DNA of 64,000 nt, taken from NCBI RefSeq assembly GCF_031598375.1, contig NZ_CP123872.1, positions 2,538,501 through 2,602,500 of the forward strand, given 5' to 3'. Both the position numbers and the translations under genes were made by a program. Each line of letters opens with the position of its first letter. The first letter of the stretch is position 1. The notes under the pieces were generated by a model that did not search any database, was not told the origin of the DNA, and worked only from the letters and a program-made list of their open reading frames with translations. The stretch is from Temperatibacter marinus. GTDB lineage: Bacteria; Pseudomonadota; Alphaproteobacteria; Sphingomonadales; Kordiimonadaceae. Positions 46,772 to 55,877 of this stretch are shown in pieces.

Positions 46772-48268
46772 GTGAATTTTACACTGGCTATCCTCGGTCG
46801 CCCTAATGTGGGTAAATCGACGCTTTTCAATCGACTGGTTGGGAAGCGTTTGGCTATTGTTGATGACACCCCTGGCGTTACGAGAGATCGTCGTGCGGGA
46901 GAGGCATCTCTGTCTGACCTGAGGTTTAATTTATTTGATACCGCAGGCCTTGAAGAAGGCGCAGAGGGTACTCTTGAAGACCGCATGCGACAGCAAACTC
47001 AAGCTGCGCTAGACGATAGTGATATTTGCATCATGTTGTATGACGCCCGTCAAGGCGTTACGCCAATGGATGAGCATTTTGCTGCATGGCTACGCCGTGC
47101 TGAAAAGCCAGTGGTTCTTGTCGCAAATAAATGTGAAAGCCATAAAGCTCAAGATGGAATTTATGAAGCTTATGGTCTTGGTCTCGGTGAGCCTATTGCT
47201 CTGTCTGCAGAGCATGGTCAAGGCTTAGCTGAGTTATATCGGGCACTTGTGGATACCCTCCAAGAAAATGGCATAGATCCCTATGCACATGAAAAAGAAG
47301 AAGAGGAAAAACGCCGCCGCAACAAAGAAGCTGAAGATGCTTTTGAAATTGAGGAAGGCGATATGGACTATGAGTTCCATGATGCAGAAATGGACTCTGA
47401 AGACGAAAAACCGCTTCGGCTAGCCATTGTCGGTCGCCCAAATGCAGGCAAGTCAACCTTAATCAATTATCTTACGCAACAAGATCGATTAATTACAGGA
47501 CCTGAAGCCGGTCTGACAAGAGATAGTATCTCTGTGGAGTGGGAATGGGAAGGACTACCAGTTCGCTTATTCGATACTGCAGGTCTTCGTAAGAAAGCAA
47601 AAATTACAGATAAGCTAGAGCGTTTATCTGCCAATGATACACTGCGGGCCATTCAATTTGCTGAAGCTGTTGTTCTTCTTCTAGATGCAGAGCGAGGCAT
47701 TGAAAAACAGGACTTAAAAATTGCCGAACATATCGTCAATGAAGGACGTGCTATGATTATTGCCCTCAATAAATGGGACGCAGTAGATGACCGCCTTGGC
47801 ACCAAAAAACGGCTGCTTGACATATTAACACGTTCTTTCCCACAGCTTAAAGGGGTTAAGGTCGTGCAATTCTCTGCTCTCACAGGCAAAGGCGTACAAT
47901 TTATGATGCCTGCCATTGAAGAAGCCTATGATTTGTGGAATTCACGAATTTCAACCGCACGATTTAATGAATGGCTAACAGATACTCTTGAAAAACATTC
48001 TATGCCATCTGTGAATGGCCGTCGTGCAAAAGTTAGGTTTGGGGCACAGATTAAAACGAGACCTCCAACATTCTTAATGTTCTCAAATCGACCTGATGAT
48101 ATTCCAGAAAGCTATAAACGCTATATGGAAAATGAATTGGTGCGAGACTTTGGATTGCCAGGGACACCCATAAGATTTGTCTTTAAGAAAAAAGATAATC
48201 CTTATGAAGGTCGGCGACGTGAGAAAAAAGAAAGTAAACGAGGTAAGCGTTGGAAAACAGGTAAATAG
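46772..48268 (+). CDS. der: Double-Era-like GTPase Der (EngA)
   Basis: Essential GTPase for 50S ribosome assembly. 498 residues with two G domains and a KH-like C terminus. G1 of domain 1: GRPNVGKST (9-17), G3 DTAGLEEG, G4 NKCE. Domain 2: GRPNAGKST (about 215), DTAGLRKKA, NKWDAVD. An acidic linker rich in Glu/Asp (about 170-210) separates the two and is longer than in E. coli. The C terminus is very basic (RRREKKESKRGKRWKTGK), probably rRNA-binding. Confidence 0.98.
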   Translation: MNFTLAILGRPNVGKSTLFNRLVGKRLAIVDDTPGVTRDRRAGEASLSDLRFNLFDTAGLEEGAEGTLEDRMRQQTQAALDDSDICIMLYDARQGVTPMDEHFAAWLRRAEKPVVLVANKCESHKAQDGIYEAYGLGLGEPIALSAEHGQGLAELYRALVDTLQENGIDPYAHEKEEEEKRRRNKEAEDAFEIEEGDMDYEFHDAEMDSEDEKPLRLAIVGRPNAGKSTLINYLTQQDRLITGPEAGLTRDSISVEWEWEGLPVRLFDTAGLRKKAKITDKLERLSANDTLRAIQFAEAVVLLLDAERGIEKQDLKIAEHIVNEGRAMIIALNKWDAVDDRLGTKKRLLDILTRSFPQLKGVKVVQFSALTGKGVQFMMPAIEEAYDLWNSRISTARFNEWLTDTLEKHSMPSVNGRRAKVRFGAQIKTRPPTFLMFSNRPDDIPESYKRYMENELVRDFGLPGTPIRFVFKKKDNPYEGRRREKKESKRGKRWKTGK

Positions 48269-48270
48269 AG

Positions 48271-48293
48271 AAAGGGGCTTTTGCCCCTTTTTT
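48271..48293 (+). terminator. Rho-independent terminator after der
   Basis: AAAGGGGC pairs perfectly with GCCCCTTT around TTTT, followed by a T run. Confidence 0.9.
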
Positions 48294-48391
48294 AATTCCT
48301 TAAATCTCGAATAGACTGATGGTTCGCTCTTGAAAGCTTTACATGATCGGACTAAATATCAGGCAGATTTAGACGAAGGATGACACGCACT

Positions 48392-49429
48392 ATGATGGTA
48401 ATTCAAACCCAGGACAAAGACAGAAGAGCAATAGGGTATTGGCTGCTTTTTATGGCTTTTATGGTTTTTTTAATGGTCGTGGTTGGCGGGGCAACTCGGT
48501 TGACGGAATCAGGTCTTTCTATGACAACCTGGAAACCTATTACTGGTATTCTTCCTCCTCTGTCGGTTACTGAGTGGGAAGCAGAATTTTCGCTCTATAA
48601 AAATAGCCCAGAATTTAAGCTGAAGAATTATACGATGACTGTGGAAGAGTTTAAGTCTATCTTCTACTGGGAATGGGGTCACAGAGTGCTCGGTCGATTA
48701 ATTGGCCTTTGTTTTGCACTGCCCCTTGCTTACTTTTGGGTTAGAAAGCGCATTCCAGAAGGGTATAAATCTACACTACTCTTTCTATTCTTTCTGGGCG
48801 GATCTCAAGGATTGCTGGGTTGGTATATGGTTCAATCGGGACTTGTGAATGAACCTGCTGTGAGCCACTATCGATTAACTGCGCACTTATCTTTAGCACT
48901 GGTCATCATGTCGGCACTGATCTGGAATGCTCTCAATTTATTGAACCCAGCCCCGAGCGAAACACGAAAACCAGTCAAAATACTCACCCATTGTCTTATG
49001 GCTCTTCTAGTCCTGCAAATCCTGATGGGAGGACTTGTTGCAGGTCTGAAGGCAGGCCATATTTTCAATAGTTTCCCACTGATGAATGATCAGTTTGTTC
49101 CCGATGGACTATTTAGTATGGAACCTTTCCACTCCAATTTTTTTGACAATGCGATTACAGTACAATTTGATCATCGGATAGGGGCTTACGTTCTCATCCT
49201 TCTTGTGGCATTTCTTTTTTGGAAGTCACGAACCGGTGTTTCTAAGAATGTGAAGCAGGGAATAACTTTATTGAGCTGCCTTTTAATTGCTCAGTTTATC
49301 ATAGGTGTTGTCATGCTTCTAAAGCACATCCCAGTAGATTGGGGAACAGCCCATCAGGGTGGCGGTGCTGTTGTTCTTGCTTTTACGGTCTATTTAATGC
49401 ACCTTCAACGTAGGTCAATTTCTAAATGA
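48392..49429 (+). CDS. ctaA: Heme A synthase
   Basis: Oxidises heme O to heme A for cytochrome aa3 oxidase. 345 residues, eight membrane helices. Conserved histidines appear in WEWGHRVLGRLIG, SHYRLTAHLSLA, FDHRIGAYVLIL and GTAHQGGGAVVLA; GATRLTESGLSMTTWKPITG is the family's first loop. The start ATG 48392 was chosen since AAGGA overlaps the earlier ATG 48380. CutA starts 12 bases after its stop, so both may share a message. Confidence 0.96.
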   Translation: MMVIQTQDKDRRAIGYWLLFMAFMVFLMVVVGGATRLTESGLSMTTWKPITGILPPLSVTEWEAEFSLYKNSPEFKLKNYTMTVEEFKSIFYWEWGHRVLGRLIGLCFALPLAYFWVRKRIPEGYKSTLLFLFFLGGSQGLLGWYMVQSGLVNEPAVSHYRLTAHLSLALVIMSALIWNALNLLNPAPSETRKPVKILTHCLMALLVLQILMGGLVAGLKAGHIFNSFPLMNDQFVPDGLFSMEPFHSNFFDNAITVQFDHRIGAYVLILLVAFLFWKSRTGVSKNVKQGITLLSCLLIAQFIIGVVMLLKHIPVDWGTAHQGGGAVVLAFTVYLMHLQRRSISK

Positions 49430-49441
49430 GGGTAGGGGATA

Positions 49442-49765
49442 ATGGAAGACTTGGTAACACTTTATGTGACATTTCCAAATCATGATGATGCTTCTCGTAT
49501 TTGTACGCACCTTGTATCGAAAGATATCATTGCCTGTGCAAACTTGATTGAAGGTGGTCAGAGCTTATATAAATATGATGGCGTTGTTAATTTTGAAGAC
49601 GAGGTTGTGGCTTTTATGAAAACTCACAAATTCAGAGTTCAAGATGCCATAGATATGATCACAGAACTTCATAGCTATAAAGTACCTTGTATCACGCAGC
49701 TTGATATTCAAGGTGGACACCCTGATTATTTAAAATGGGTTTCTAGTAGTGTTTCACTTCAATAA
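49442..49765 (+). CDS. cutA: CutA-family divalent-cation tolerance protein
   Basis: 107 residues, the normal size of this trimeric ferredoxin-like protein. YVTFPNHDDASRICTHLVSKDIIACANLI and FMKTHKFRVQDAIDMITELHSYKVPCI match family blocks. Named from copper-sensitivity phenotypes, but its biochemical role is unsettled. A terminator begins at its stop codon. Confidence 0.94.
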   Translation: MEDLVTLYVTFPNHDDASRICTHLVSKDIIACANLIEGGQSLYKYDGVVNFEDEVVAFMKTHKFRVQDAIDMITELHSYKVPCITQLDIQGGHPDYLKWVSSSVSLQ

Positions 49766-49793
49766 AAAAAGGCGGTTTCAGAACCGCCTTTTT
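49765..49793. terminator. Bidirectional terminator between cutA and the oxidoreductase
   Basis: GGCGGTT pairs with AACCGCC around TCAG; A7 on the left and T5 on the right serve both convergent genes. Confidence 0.88.
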
Positions 49794-49813
49794 CATTATA
49801 AGATCTAGTTACT

Positions 49814-50824
49814 TTAAACTAATTTTACGACCTGTTTTCCAAAATTCTTGCCAGCCATCATATCCATAAAGGCTTGGGGCGCATTCTCTAGTCCCTCAGC
49901 AACAGATTCACGGTATTTAAGCTTCCCTTCAGTAATCCACTGACTGCCTTGTTGAATCCATTCAATACATTCTTTCGTATGATTGGAAACAATAAACCCT
50001 TGCATCTTGATCTCACGTCCAATGATAATAGGGAGGTTTCTAGGGCTTGTGGAAACGTCACTCGCACTGGCAGCGTCATAGTCAGCAATCATACCACAAG
50101 CTGCAATACGACCGTTAAAACGCATATTATTTAAAACAGCTTCCAGCATTGGTCCTCCGACATTTTCAAAATATACATCAATGCCTTTAGGGTTTGCAGT
50201 TGCGATGGCTTTATTCAAATCACCACAAGTTTTGTAATTAAAGGCCTGATCAAAGCCAAGTTCTTTCAAATAGGCCACCTTATCATCAGATCCCGCTGAG
50301 CCAGAAACATGACATCCCATTTGCTTAGCAATCTGACCAACAACTTGTCCAACGGCACCAGATGCTGCAGAGACATAGACATTGTCTCCTTCTTTACAGG
50401 CACCAATTTTTGTCAGGCCGACCCAGGCAGTCATTCCAGGCATGCCCAAAATACCAAGGAAATAGGAAAGTGGTGCTGGTCCAGAAGGCACTTGATTATA
50501 GCCTTCACCGTCCGTCACCGTATAATTCGCCCAATTACCCATACCAGATACATAACAGCCAACAGGGAATTTATCGTGATTACTTTCTACAACTTCTCCT
50601 ACGATGCCTGCTTGTAATGGCTTACCAAGTTCAAAGGGAGGAATATAACTTTTTACATTTGTCATCCGCGATCTCATATAAGGATCCACTGACATATAAT
50701 GTGCTTGAACCACAAATTGGCCATCACCTGCTGAAGGAATTGCCGTTTCAGCAAGTTCAAAAGTATCATCTGTTACAGGACCAACAGGGGGTTTCTTAAA
50801 TAGAATTTCTTTATTTTTTGTCAT
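49814..50824 (-). CDS. Zinc-free MDR-family NADP-dependent oxidoreductase (CurA/YncB-like)
   Basis: 336 residues from ATG 50824 behind GAGGAGT. The N-terminal YMSVDPYMRSRMTN is typical of the leukotriene B4 dehydrogenase/CurA group; the Rossmann loop is VSAASGAVGQVVGQIAKQMG (about 150-170), followed by YFENVGGPMLEAVLNNMRFNGRIAACG. No structural or catalytic zinc cysteines are present. Such enzymes reduce alpha,beta-unsaturated ketones or aldehydes with NADPH; the physiological substrate is not apparent. Confidence 0.9.
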   Translation of the reverse strand: MTKNKEILFKKPPVGPVTDDTFELAETAIPSAGDGQFVVQAHYMSVDPYMRSRMTNVKSYIPPFELGKPLQAGIVGEVVESNHDKFPVGCYVSGMGNWANYTVTDGEGYNQVPSGPAPLSYFLGILGMPGMTAWVGLTKIGACKEGDNVYVSAASGAVGQVVGQIAKQMGCHVSGSAGSDDKVAYLKELGFDQAFNYKTCGDLNKAIATANPKGIDVYFENVGGPMLEAVLNNMRFNGRIAACGMIADYDAASASDVSTSPRNLPIIIGREIKMQGFIVSNHTKECIEWIQQGSQWITEGKLKYRESVAEGLENAPQAFMDMMAGKNFGKQVVKLV

Positions 50825-50912
50825 TAGTTTACTCCTCAATTTTCACTACCTAATCATAAATGGTCCATCCTTGGCAAAAGAAAAGAGACTCCCCTCTATA
50901 TATTTCTTCAAT

Positions 50913-50941
50913 TTGACGCATACCGCATGGGGTACTATAAT
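50913..50941 (+). promoter_or_regulatory. Strong upstream promoter of rplM-rpsI
   Basis: TTGACG (50913-50918), 17-base spacer, TATAAT (50936-50941). The -10 is a perfect consensus and sits in an inverted repeat GGGTA-N6-TACCC (50930-50945). Confidence 0.7.
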
Positions 50942-51002
50942 ACCCAATAACTAAGCTACTGTATTTAATTGGAAATTTAGCAATGCTAATGTATAAAATG
51001 GA

Positions 51003-51030
51003 TTGACAAGCGGTCAAATATGTCTATAAC
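51003..51030 (+). promoter_or_regulatory. Second, proximal promoter of rplM-rpsI with flanking inverted repeat
   Basis: TTGACA (51003-51008), 16-base spacer, TATAAC (51025-51030). GCGGTC (51010-51015) and GACCGC (51031-51036), centres 21 bases apart (two turns), flank the -10 and could be half-sites of a regulator or form an early hairpin. Confidence 0.65.
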
Positions 51031-51100
51031 GACCGCAGAACTGATTACGGCACTAATTCTATATGTCTTGGGGCCAAACTCACTTTTATAGGATAAAGTA

Positions 51101-51559
51101 ATGAAAACATATTCAGCAAAACCCGCTGATATTAGCAAAGAGTGGATCCTTATCGACGCAGAAGGTCTTGTCCTTGGTCGTATGGCTGCGATTGTTGCTA
51201 ACATTCTACGCGGTAAAAACAAAGTGACATACACACCACATATGGATTGTGGCGACAATGTTATCATCATCAATGCAGACAAAGTAAAACTGACAGGCAA
51301 AAAACGGTCTGACAAAGTTTACTACCGTCACACAGGTCACCCAGGTGGTATTAAATCACAAACTGCTGGTGAAATCCTTGACGGTCGCTTTCCTGAGCGT
51401 GTTATTGAAAAAGCTGTTCAGCGTATGATCCCATCAGGCCCACTTGGCCGTCAGCAAATGCGTAACCTACGCGTTTATGCGGGTGCAGAGCACAAACAAG
51501 AAGCACAGAACCCTAAAGTTCTAGACGTTGCTTCTATGAACTCTAAGAATGCGAGGTAG
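51101..51559 (+). CDS. rplM: 50S ribosomal protein L13
   Basis: 152 residues; early-assembling large-subunit protein. [28 protein letters not shown] and [31 protein letters not shown] are invariant blocks. Codon use is strongly biased (highly expressed). Two promoters lie within 190 bases upstream. rpsI begins five bases after its stop, the universal rplM-rpsI operon. Confidence 0.98.
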   Translation: MKTYSAKPADISKEWILIDAEGLVLGRMAAIVANILRGKNKVTYTPHMDCGDNVIIINADKVKLTGKKRSDKVYYRHTGHPGGIKSQTAGEILDGRFPERVIEKAVQRMIPSGPLGRQQMRNLRVYAGAEHKQEAQNPKVLDVASMNSKNAR

Positions 51560-51564
51560 GACCA

Positions 51565-52044
51565 ATGGCTGATCTACAAGACCTTAAAGAAATCACAGGC
51601 GAAACAACAGAAGCTGTTGAAGTCGCTGTTGAAGACCGTAAACCTGTTGTTGACGAGCTTGGCCGTACATATGCAACTGGTAAGCGTAAAGACGCTGTTG
51701 CACGTGTTTGGATTAAGCCTGGTACAGGTACAATCACTGTAAACGGTCGTGACCAAGAAGTTTACTTCGCACGTCCAACACTTCGTTTGGTTGTCGGACA
51801 ACCTTTCGACGTCACTGAGCGTGTTGGTCAATACGATGTTGTTTGTACTGTTAAAGGCGGTGGCCTATCTGGACAAGCTGGTGCGGTTAAACATGGTATC
51901 TCAAAAGCACTTCAGCTTGCTGAGCCTGAGCTACGCGGCGTTCTTAAAGCTGCTGGCTTCCTGACACGGGATGCACGTGTTGTTGAGCGTAAGAAATTCG
52001 GTCGCGCAAAAGCTCGTCGTTCTTTCCAGTTCTCAAAGCGTTAA
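51565..52044 (+). CDS. rpsI: 30S ribosomal protein S9
   Basis: 159 residues with an acidic N-terminal extension (about 1-28) ahead of the conserved core, as in other alphaproteobacteria. [38 protein letters not shown] and the invariant C terminus [17 protein letters not shown], which reaches the P-site tRNA, are all present. Starts behind a GAGGTAGGA site overlapping the end of rplM. Confidence 0.98.
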   Translation: MADLQDLKEITGETTEAVEVAVEDRKPVVDELGRTYATGKRKDAVARVWIKPGTGTITVNGRDQEVYFARPTLRLVVGQPFDVTERVGQYDVVCTVKGGGLSGQAGAVKHGISKALQLAEPELRGVLKAAGFLTRDARVVERKKFGRAKARRSFQFSKR

Positions 52045-52070
52045 TATATATCGCTTCAAAGATTTTAAAG

Positions 52071-52095
52071 AAGGTCGCCTCTGGCGGCCTTTTTT
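52071..52095 (+). terminator. Rho-independent terminator after rpsI
   Basis: AAGGTCGCC pairs with GGCGGCCTT (one T-G) around TCT, followed by a T run. Confidence 0.88.
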
Positions 52096-52179
52096 GTTGT
52101 TTTAACACATTTGTGAGGTGTAGTTTATAGTATGGTGCAGTAAGAAGTGTGCACTCAATTCAAATATGGATCTTAAACT

Positions 52180-54249
52180 ATGCGCAAAGTTGTCGGTATA
52201 TTCTTTCTTCTTTTCTCTCTCTCAGGAGTCACTGAGGTCAAAGACGCTCATTCTGCTAGTCACACTTCAGTCCTTCTCCAAAGTGCTTATGAATCTGTTG
52301 AGCCAGGCCGCAGTTTCAATATCGCTTTTACAATCACTCCAAAAGAAGGATGGTATACTTACTGGGAAAATCCAGGAGATAGTGGCGCAAAGAATATCTT
52401 TGAATGGACAGTGCCAGAAGGGGTAACTGTCTCAGCTGCGGCATACGAAGCCCCTAAGCGTATACCCTATACAGGGTTAATGACCTATGGCTATAAACGA
52501 CCCAGCACTGTTCTTTTTACTGTTGATATTATGTCGAATTATACAGCCAAGTCTCTTCCTATCTCCTTAGAGGCAGAGTGGCTTGTCTGTGAAGAAGAAT
52601 GTATTCCTCAGTATGGTAGCTTTAAACTTAATATCCCTGTTGAGAAGGCTATCCCAAATGAAGCTGCAGCAGATACGATAGCGTCTTTTAGTACTCACCA
52701 ACCAGAAATTAGTTGGTGGGATAGTCGCCTTATAATCAATGATACATCATCGGCTTTAACCATTGAAATGAGTGAAGAAGAAATTAAGGACTATACAGAA
52801 GCCTATTTTTTTCCAAAAGAAGACGGTGTTTTCACCTATAGTGCTCCCCAAACTGTCGTTGGTATGGCTGAAGGCCTTGTCCTAAATGCAGAACGTAGCA
52901 ATAGTCTAAATAAACCTGAGCAGGTTACAGGCATTCTCTTTCTGAAAACGGCAAAGGGAGATCACCAGTATTTTTACTTAGCCCCCACGCTTGAAACGCC
53001 GACCATTCCAAAACTCTCGCAAATGGAAGATCCAATTGAAATGCAAAGCTTTCCCCTTTGGCAAGCCTTACTATTCGCTTTCCTGGGCGGCGCTCTTCTT
53101 AATCTTATGCCTTGCGTTTTTCCCGTTTTGTCTCTTAAAGCTTTTGCCTTTGTGTCAGCAGGCAGTTTATCAAAAGCAGACCGTCATAAAGAAGGGTGGG
53201 CCTATACAAGTGGAATTCTCGCTTCCTTCTTGGCTATCGCAGTGGTTCTTATCGCCCTTAGAAGCGGGGGCGATGCCCTCGGATGGGGTTTTCAGCTACA
53301 GGAGCCTCGTTTTGTTGGATTGATGGTAATTATTCTAACATTGGTTGCCATGTCACTGGCTGGAATATTTAATATACAGACTGGTTTTGAAGGAGCAGGG
53401 CAAACACTCACTCAAAAAAGCGGCGCTAAAGGTGCTTTCTTCACAGGCGTTTTAGCCACGCTCGTTGCTACACCCTGTACTGTGCCCCTGATGGCACCTG
53501 CCATAGGATATGCGCTGACCCAAGACAGCATTACTTTAACCATTACGCTGATGATGCTTGGCCTTGGACTCGCATCCCCTTTTCTTCTCTTATCCTATAG
53601 CGACACTCTTGCTAGCAAAATGCCACGCCCGGGTCCTTGGATGGAAAAGGTCAAACAAGGCCTGAGTTTCCCTATGATATTAACAGCCTTATGGCTGGCA
53701 ACAGTTTACGGTGACCAAACCGGTCAATTGGTTCATTTATTTGCCTTTGTCACTTTTGTTGCCTTTTTGATATGGCTAAGAGAGCAAATGAGTTCTCCTC
53801 TAAAACGCATACTAATTCTCGGTGTCACTCTAGCCTTTTCAGCTTGGTTCTTAGGGGTCTCAGAAAAAGCCCCTGACCGTGCTCTCAGTGATCAGCCATC
53901 CACTTCCAACGTATGGACTGAGCAAGCTGTATCTAATCTCAGAGCTGAAGGTAAGCCTGTTTTTGTCTATTTTACAGCAGACTGGTGCATTACCTGTAAA
54001 GTGAATGAAAAAGTAGCTCTACAGCGCACTGAAACAGAGGACATGTTTAAGCGGAATGCCATCGTTGTATTGAAATCTGACGAAACTGCTGGCTTTACAC
54101 CTGATACACTTAAGGTTCTAAAAAAATATGGACGGGCAGGGATTCCACTCTATCTTTACTATCCAAAAGATGGATCTGAAGCACGGTTACTCCCATCTGT
54201 AATTACAATTGATATATTGAAAGAATATATTGAGGGAAAAGGGGTTTAA
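52180..54249 (+). CDS. DsbD/ScsB-like protein-disulfide reductase
   Basis: Carries electrons from cytoplasmic thioredoxin to periplasmic thiol proteins. 689 residues: signal peptide (about 1-26), a large periplasmic N-terminal domain (about 27-280, with WLVCEEECIPQYG containing a Cys pair), eight membrane helices (about 288-560) with the redox cysteines in NLMPCVFPVLSLKAF and ATPCTVPLMAPAIG, and a C-terminal thioredoxin domain with FTADWCITCK (Cys603, Cys606). The long N-terminal domain and the adjacent redoxin fit the ScsB branch better than E. coli DsbD. The redoxin gene begins one base after its stop. Confidence 0.92.
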   Translation: MRKVVGIFFLLFSLSGVTEVKDAHSASHTSVLLQSAYESVEPGRSFNIAFTITPKEGWYTYWENPGDSGAKNIFEWTVPEGVTVSAAAYEAPKRIPYTGLMTYGYKRPSTVLFTVDIMSNYTAKSLPISLEAEWLVCEEECIPQYGSFKLNIPVEKAIPNEAAADTIASFSTHQPEISWWDSRLIINDTSSALTIEMSEEEIKDYTEAYFFPKEDGVFTYSAPQTVVGMAEGLVLNAERSNSLNKPEQVTGILFLKTAKGDHQYFYLAPTLETPTIPKLSQMEDPIEMQSFPLWQALLFAFLGGALLNLMPCVFPVLSLKAFAFVSAGSLSKADRHKEGWAYTSGILASFLAIAVVLIALRSGGDALGWGFQLQEPRFVGLMVIILTLVAMSLAGIFNIQTGFEGAGQTLTQKSGAKGAFFTGVLATLVATPCTVPLMAPAIGYALTQDSITLTITLMMLGLGLASPFLLLSYSDTLASKMPRPGPWMEKVKQGLSFPMILTALWLATVYGDQTGQLVHLFAFVTFVAFLIWLREQMSSPLKRILILGVTLAFSAWFLGVSEKAPDRALSDQPSTSNVWTEQAVSNLRAEGKPVFVYFTADWCITCKVNEKVALQRTETEDMFKRNAIVVLKSDETAGFTPDTLKVLKKYGRAGIPLYLYYPKDGSEARLLPSVITIDILKEYIEGKGV

Positions 54250-54250
54250 A

Positions 54251-54856
54251 ATGAATAAGCTACTCATAGCAGTATTTTTATTATTCGGTACATTCACAGT
54301 CAATGCCCTAGATGTAAAAGTGGGCAAAGAAGCGCCTGATTTTACTCTGAAATCTAGTATGGGCAAAACACTTACGCTCTCTAGTTTGCGCGGAAAGACT
54401 GTTATGCTTGAATGGACAAATCATGGTTGTCCCTATGTAAAGAAGCATTACAATTCTGGAAACATGCAAAAAACACAAAAAGCACTCACTGATGACGGTG
54501 TTGTTTGGCTATCCATTATTTCTTCAGCACCTGGCAAGCAGGGTTATGTATCGGCTGAAGAAGCGAATGATCTTTCATCTAGTAGAGGGGTTTATTCTAG
54601 TCATGTCTTACTTGATCCAACGGGTAAAGTGGGAAAGCTTTATAATGCAAAAACAACTCCAGAAATGTTCTTGATCGACCCTAAGGGGACTATTCAATAT
54701 ATGGGGGCAATTGATGACAAGCCTTCCGCCCGACCTTCCAGCTTAAAAGGGGCTACCAATTATGCTTTGAATGCATGGAAGTCCTTTAAGGAAGATAAGG
54801 AAATTTCACCAAATACAACAAAGCCTTATGGCTGTAGTGTAAAATACGCTGACTAA
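54251..54856 (+). CDS. Periplasmic thioredoxin-fold redoxin, likely partner of the DsbD-like protein
   Basis: 201 residues with a signal peptide (cut near VNA, about residue 18). APDFTLKSSMGKTLTLSSLRGKTVMLEWTNHGCPYVKKHY is an AhpC/TSA-like start with a single Cys in HGCPYV rather than CxxC; one more cysteine stands near the C terminus (PYGCSVKY). This is the pattern of peroxiredoxin-like envelope substrates of ScsB-type reductases described in Caulobacter. Translated together with the upstream gene, so it is probably kept reduced by it and detoxifies peroxides. Confidence 0.85.
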   Translation: MNKLLIAVFLLFGTFTVNALDVKVGKEAPDFTLKSSMGKTLTLSSLRGKTVMLEWTNHGCPYVKKHYNSGNMQKTQKALTDDGVVWLSIISSAPGKQGYVSAEEANDLSSSRGVYSSHVLLDPTGKVGKLYNAKTTPEMFLIDPKGTIQYMGAIDDKPSARPSSLKGATNYALNAWKSFKEDKEISPNTTKPYGCSVKYAD

Positions 54857-54927
54857 ATCTAAAGCCTTGCATGTTTACATCATTCTGCTAGTATCGAAGT
54901 AGTTTATAGCAATACAGGTAACGTTAA

Positions 54928-55797
54928 ATGTTTGTTATTATTGGTTTTGTAGTCGTTCTTGCAATGGTCTTTGGTGGTTTCATCTGGGCCGGTGGTAAAT
55001 TCGATATTATCCTAAAAGCTCTTCCTGCCGAAATGGTTATGATTCTTGGTGGTTCTATTGGCGGCCTTGTTATGTCTACCGATGGACGAGGTCTTGGTAA
55101 TATTGGTAAAGCATTAGGATCCGTTTTCAAAGGGCCGCACTGGAAGCCTGATGACTATAAAGATTTATTATGCTTAATGTTTCTATTAGTTAAGACGATA
55201 CGATCGAAAGGGGTTGTTGCTGTTGAAGCTCACATTGAAAACCCTGAAGAATCAAAGATATTTGGCCACTTTCCTAACATCCTAGCAGATCATCATGTTC
55301 TTGATTTCATTTGTGATTATATCCGAATGATGACAATGAACTTCGAAGATCCCATGCAGATGGAAGATGCCATGAACGCTGATATTGAGCGTCACCACAA
55401 AGAAGAGCATCTAACACATCATATGCTTTCTGAAATGGCTCAAGGTCTGCCTGCTGTTGGTATTGTTGCCGCTGTTCTTGGTATTGTTAAAACAATGTCC
55501 AAAATTAATGCGCCCGTTGAAGTCTTGGGGAGTATGATTGGTGGTGCTCTTGTCGGTACTTTCCTTGGGATTTTCTTGTCTTATCTCTTTATGGGACCGA
55601 TTGCACAGCGCTTTGACGCAATTCTTCAGGAAGATGCGCAATTCTACGAGATTATTAAACTGATTGTTGTTGCTAATTTGAATGGAAATGCGCCTCAGAT
55701 CTCTGTGGAGATAGGCCGACGAAACTGTCCTTCACATTGTATGCCGTCCTTCCTAGAATTGGAAGAGGCAATTGCAGAGCTTCCACCTGACTTATAA
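54928..55797 (+). CDS. motA: Flagellar motor stator protein MotA
   Basis: Proton-channel subunit of the stator that drives the flagellum. 289 residues with four membrane helices: two at the N terminus (about 2-20, 33-52) and two at about 180-205 and 215-240. AQGLPAVGIVAAVLGIVKTM and GSMIGGALVGTFLGIFLSYLFMGPIAQRF are MotA/TolQ/ExbB signatures; the cytoplasmic loop with charged residues (MTMNFEDPMQMEDAMNADIERHHKEEH) interacts with FliG. A hairpin terminator follows directly, so its usual partner motB is not downstream. In many alphaproteobacteria motA and motB are also apart. Confidence 0.95.
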   Translation: MFVIIGFVVVLAMVFGGFIWAGGKFDIILKALPAEMVMILGGSIGGLVMSTDGRGLGNIGKALGSVFKGPHWKPDDYKDLLCLMFLLVKTIRSKGVVAVEAHIENPEESKIFGHFPNILADHHVLDFICDYIRMMTMNFEDPMQMEDAMNADIERHHKEEHLTHHMLSEMAQGLPAVGIVAAVLGIVKTMSKINAPVEVLGSMIGGALVGTFLGIFLSYLFMGPIAQRFDAILQEDAQFYEIIKLIVVANLNGNAPQISVEIGRRNCPSHCMPSFLELEEAIAELPPDL

Positions 55798-55814
55798 GAA
55801 TATTACTTATTTAC

Positions 55815-55847
55815 AAGCCGCTCTAGACAATATGGGGCGGCTTTTTT
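55815..55847 (+). terminator. Rho-independent terminator after motA
   Basis: AAGCCGCT pairs with GGCGGCTT-type sequence across a long loop (CTAGACAATATGG), followed by T7. Confidence 0.75.
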
Positions 55848-55877
55848 TATGATGATGACCATGAATGGAGTCTTACT

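Noticed and set aside
48294-48310. TTAA pair after der as a CtrA site
   Set aside because: Spacer is four bases and it lies just behind a terminator.
50362-50799. 145-codon frame opposite the oxidoreductase
   Set aside because: Fully antisense to a clear MDR-family gene, with a Gln/His/Leu-rich translation typical of shadow frames.
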